64,000 nt of DNA. Origin: Monarcha castaneiventris obscurior. Lineage: Eukaryota; Chordata; Aves; Passeriformes; Monarchidae. A program made the position numbers and the translations under genes. The stretch spans positions 3,457,001 through 3,521,000 of the forward strand of contig JAMPIT010000511.1 in NCBI GenBank assembly GCA_026261815.1. The letters are read 5' to 3'. Numbering within the stretch: the first letter of the stretch is position 1; every line of letters begins with the position of its first letter. The notes beneath the pieces were generated by a model. That model was not told where the DNA came from, ran no database searches, and worked only from the letters and a program-made list of their open reading frames with translations. This document shows positions 1-64,000 of the stretch, in pieces.

Positions 1-62823
<62,823 letters not shown>

Positions 62824-63499
62824 TAAAACTCTCCTTCCCCTCAGTATTCCTGGAAGTTTTGGATCACAGTGCCCTGTTTTAAATGGCAACAACTTCATTC
62901 CTCAGGGGAGGAAAATCATTCCTGCAAATCCCTGGATTACTCGGGGATTCCTTGGTGTGAGGGCAGCTCAGGCTGGAGAAATCTGGGATATTACATGGGA
63001 TGAGAGCATTTTCTTGGTGGAGCCCGACTTTAAATGGGATTACCCAAGGAGTTCCTGCGGCAGCGCCGGGATTTTGGGGAGTGCTGATGGAGCCTGGCTC
63101 CTGAATCCAGGGATGTGCAGCCACGGGCCTGCAGGAATTCCATGGAGAACCTGTGCAGGATCCCTCTGGAACCTCTTCAGGCTCCCAGGGGCTGAATTTA
63201 GGGAAGATTTCTTTTCCCAGAGCGTGGAAGTTATGGAAAAAACGATGGTTTGGGAAGTTTGGCTCAGAACTGAGCAGGGTGGGGCAGAGGAGTGAGCGCT
63301 GCCTTTGTGGTGGGAATGAAGGACTCTCCCTGCTGCAGGTGGAATCCATCAGCCATTCCCGAATCCTGGCAGTGCCCTGTGCTGCTGTGGGAAGTCTGGG
63401 ATTGCTCCTGGATGGAATCAGGGCAGTTTCATGTCATTTGGAGCCTGTTTTCCAGCTGGGCACTCTTCTTAAATCTCATTTATACAATCCCAGGATGGT

Positions 63500-63590
63500 G
63501 TGAGTGGGATAAATCCCATCCCATTCCAGCCCCTTCCATGGGCAGGGACACTCCCACTATTCCAGGCACCCTCTAGTCCCATTTATTGGT
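63500..63590 (-). mobile_element. CR1-type LINE fragment, short
   Basis: ccattccagccccttccatg, then ggcagggacactcccactat and ccaggcaccctctagtccca. Confidence 0.65.
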
Positions 63591-63774
63591 GTTTTCCACC
63601 CCCCTTGCACTCCCAGGATGCAGAAGTCCCCTCCAGCCCATTCCCTGCACCTCCAAAAATCCCATTTTTCCCTCACACCCTTTGGAATAAAAATGATCCT
63701 GCCCCATTTCACAAAGGAAGGAACCAGGGCAAGGCAACAACGGAGCATCTCCTCCTCTAAAATGTATTTAAACT

Positions 63775-63945
63775 TTTCCCACAGAGTTTTTCAGCCCAGC
63801 TTTTCCATGGAGTTTTCCAGCCCAGTTTTTTCCCACAAAATATTTCAAGCCAGTTTTTTCCACAGACTTTTTCAGGCCAGGTTTTTTCCGCAGAGTTTTC
63901 CAGCCCAGTTTTCCAGCTCAGAGATTGAAGCTGGATTCCATCTTC
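63775..63945. repeat. Minisatellite of the ttttccagcccag family, locus 3
   Basis: About five units followed by agagattgaagctggattc, the same unique flank that ends locus 2 at 62728-62748. Array end and flank were therefore copied together. Confidence 0.9.
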
Positions 63946-64000
63946 AATTCCATGAGGATGTTCCCAGTCCTCATCCAGGCTGGTTTTCTGTGCTGGGAAG

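Overview
The window looks like bird nuclear DNA from a GC-rich, compact, repeat-dense region of the kind found on microchromosomes. The evidence is the many short CR1-type LINE ends, solo LTRs, dense G-rich or C-rich minisatellites, and vertebrate GT-AG introns averaging about 2.5 kb. Bird is well supported. A songbird is only a guess, based on the style of the LTRs.

The window holds one protein-coding gene on the + strand, the middle of CSMD2 (CUB and Sushi multiple domains 2), a very large single-pass membrane protein of neurons. I place 24 consecutive exons from 1657 to 61729. Every junction is GT-AG and every phase matches. The joined length is 3639 bases, or 1213 codons, with no stop and no frameshift. 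They encode an alternating series: Sushi, then six CUB-Sushi pairs, then a final CUB. By family position I infer Sushi 6 to 12 and CUB 7 to 13. Each Sushi is one phase-1 exon except Sushi 11, which is split over two. Each CUB takes two or three exons. The gene start, the transmembrane end, the promoter and the poly(A) site are all outside the window. I found no second gene, tRNA, rRNA or CRISPR array.

Layout: 1-1656, intron with a triplicated 120-base unit. 1657-10980, Sushi 6, CUB 7 and Sushi 7, with two minisatellites and a nine-copy array of about 177 bases. 10981-22444, CUB 8, Sushi 8 and the first half of CUB 9. 23360-32194, second half of CUB 9 and Sushi 9, separated by an 8.5 kb repeat-filled intron with a solo LTR. 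32916-38884, CUB 10 and Sushi 10, where a 114-base exon sits between two minisatellites. 40359-52159, CUB 11 and Sushi 11, with an LTR that has undergone tandem expansion, a polypurine tract, and an LTR plus primer-binding-like site inside the Sushi 11 intron. 54652-61729, CUB 12, Sushi 12 and CUB 13. The rest is intron with a repeated minisatellite family.

I see no undescribed biological system. The most interesting structure is the tandem arrays, which lie within about 100 bases of a splice site at many exons. The two arrays around exon 12 have partly complementary sequence. Two other arrays keep the upstream exon's frame open for hundreds of codons.
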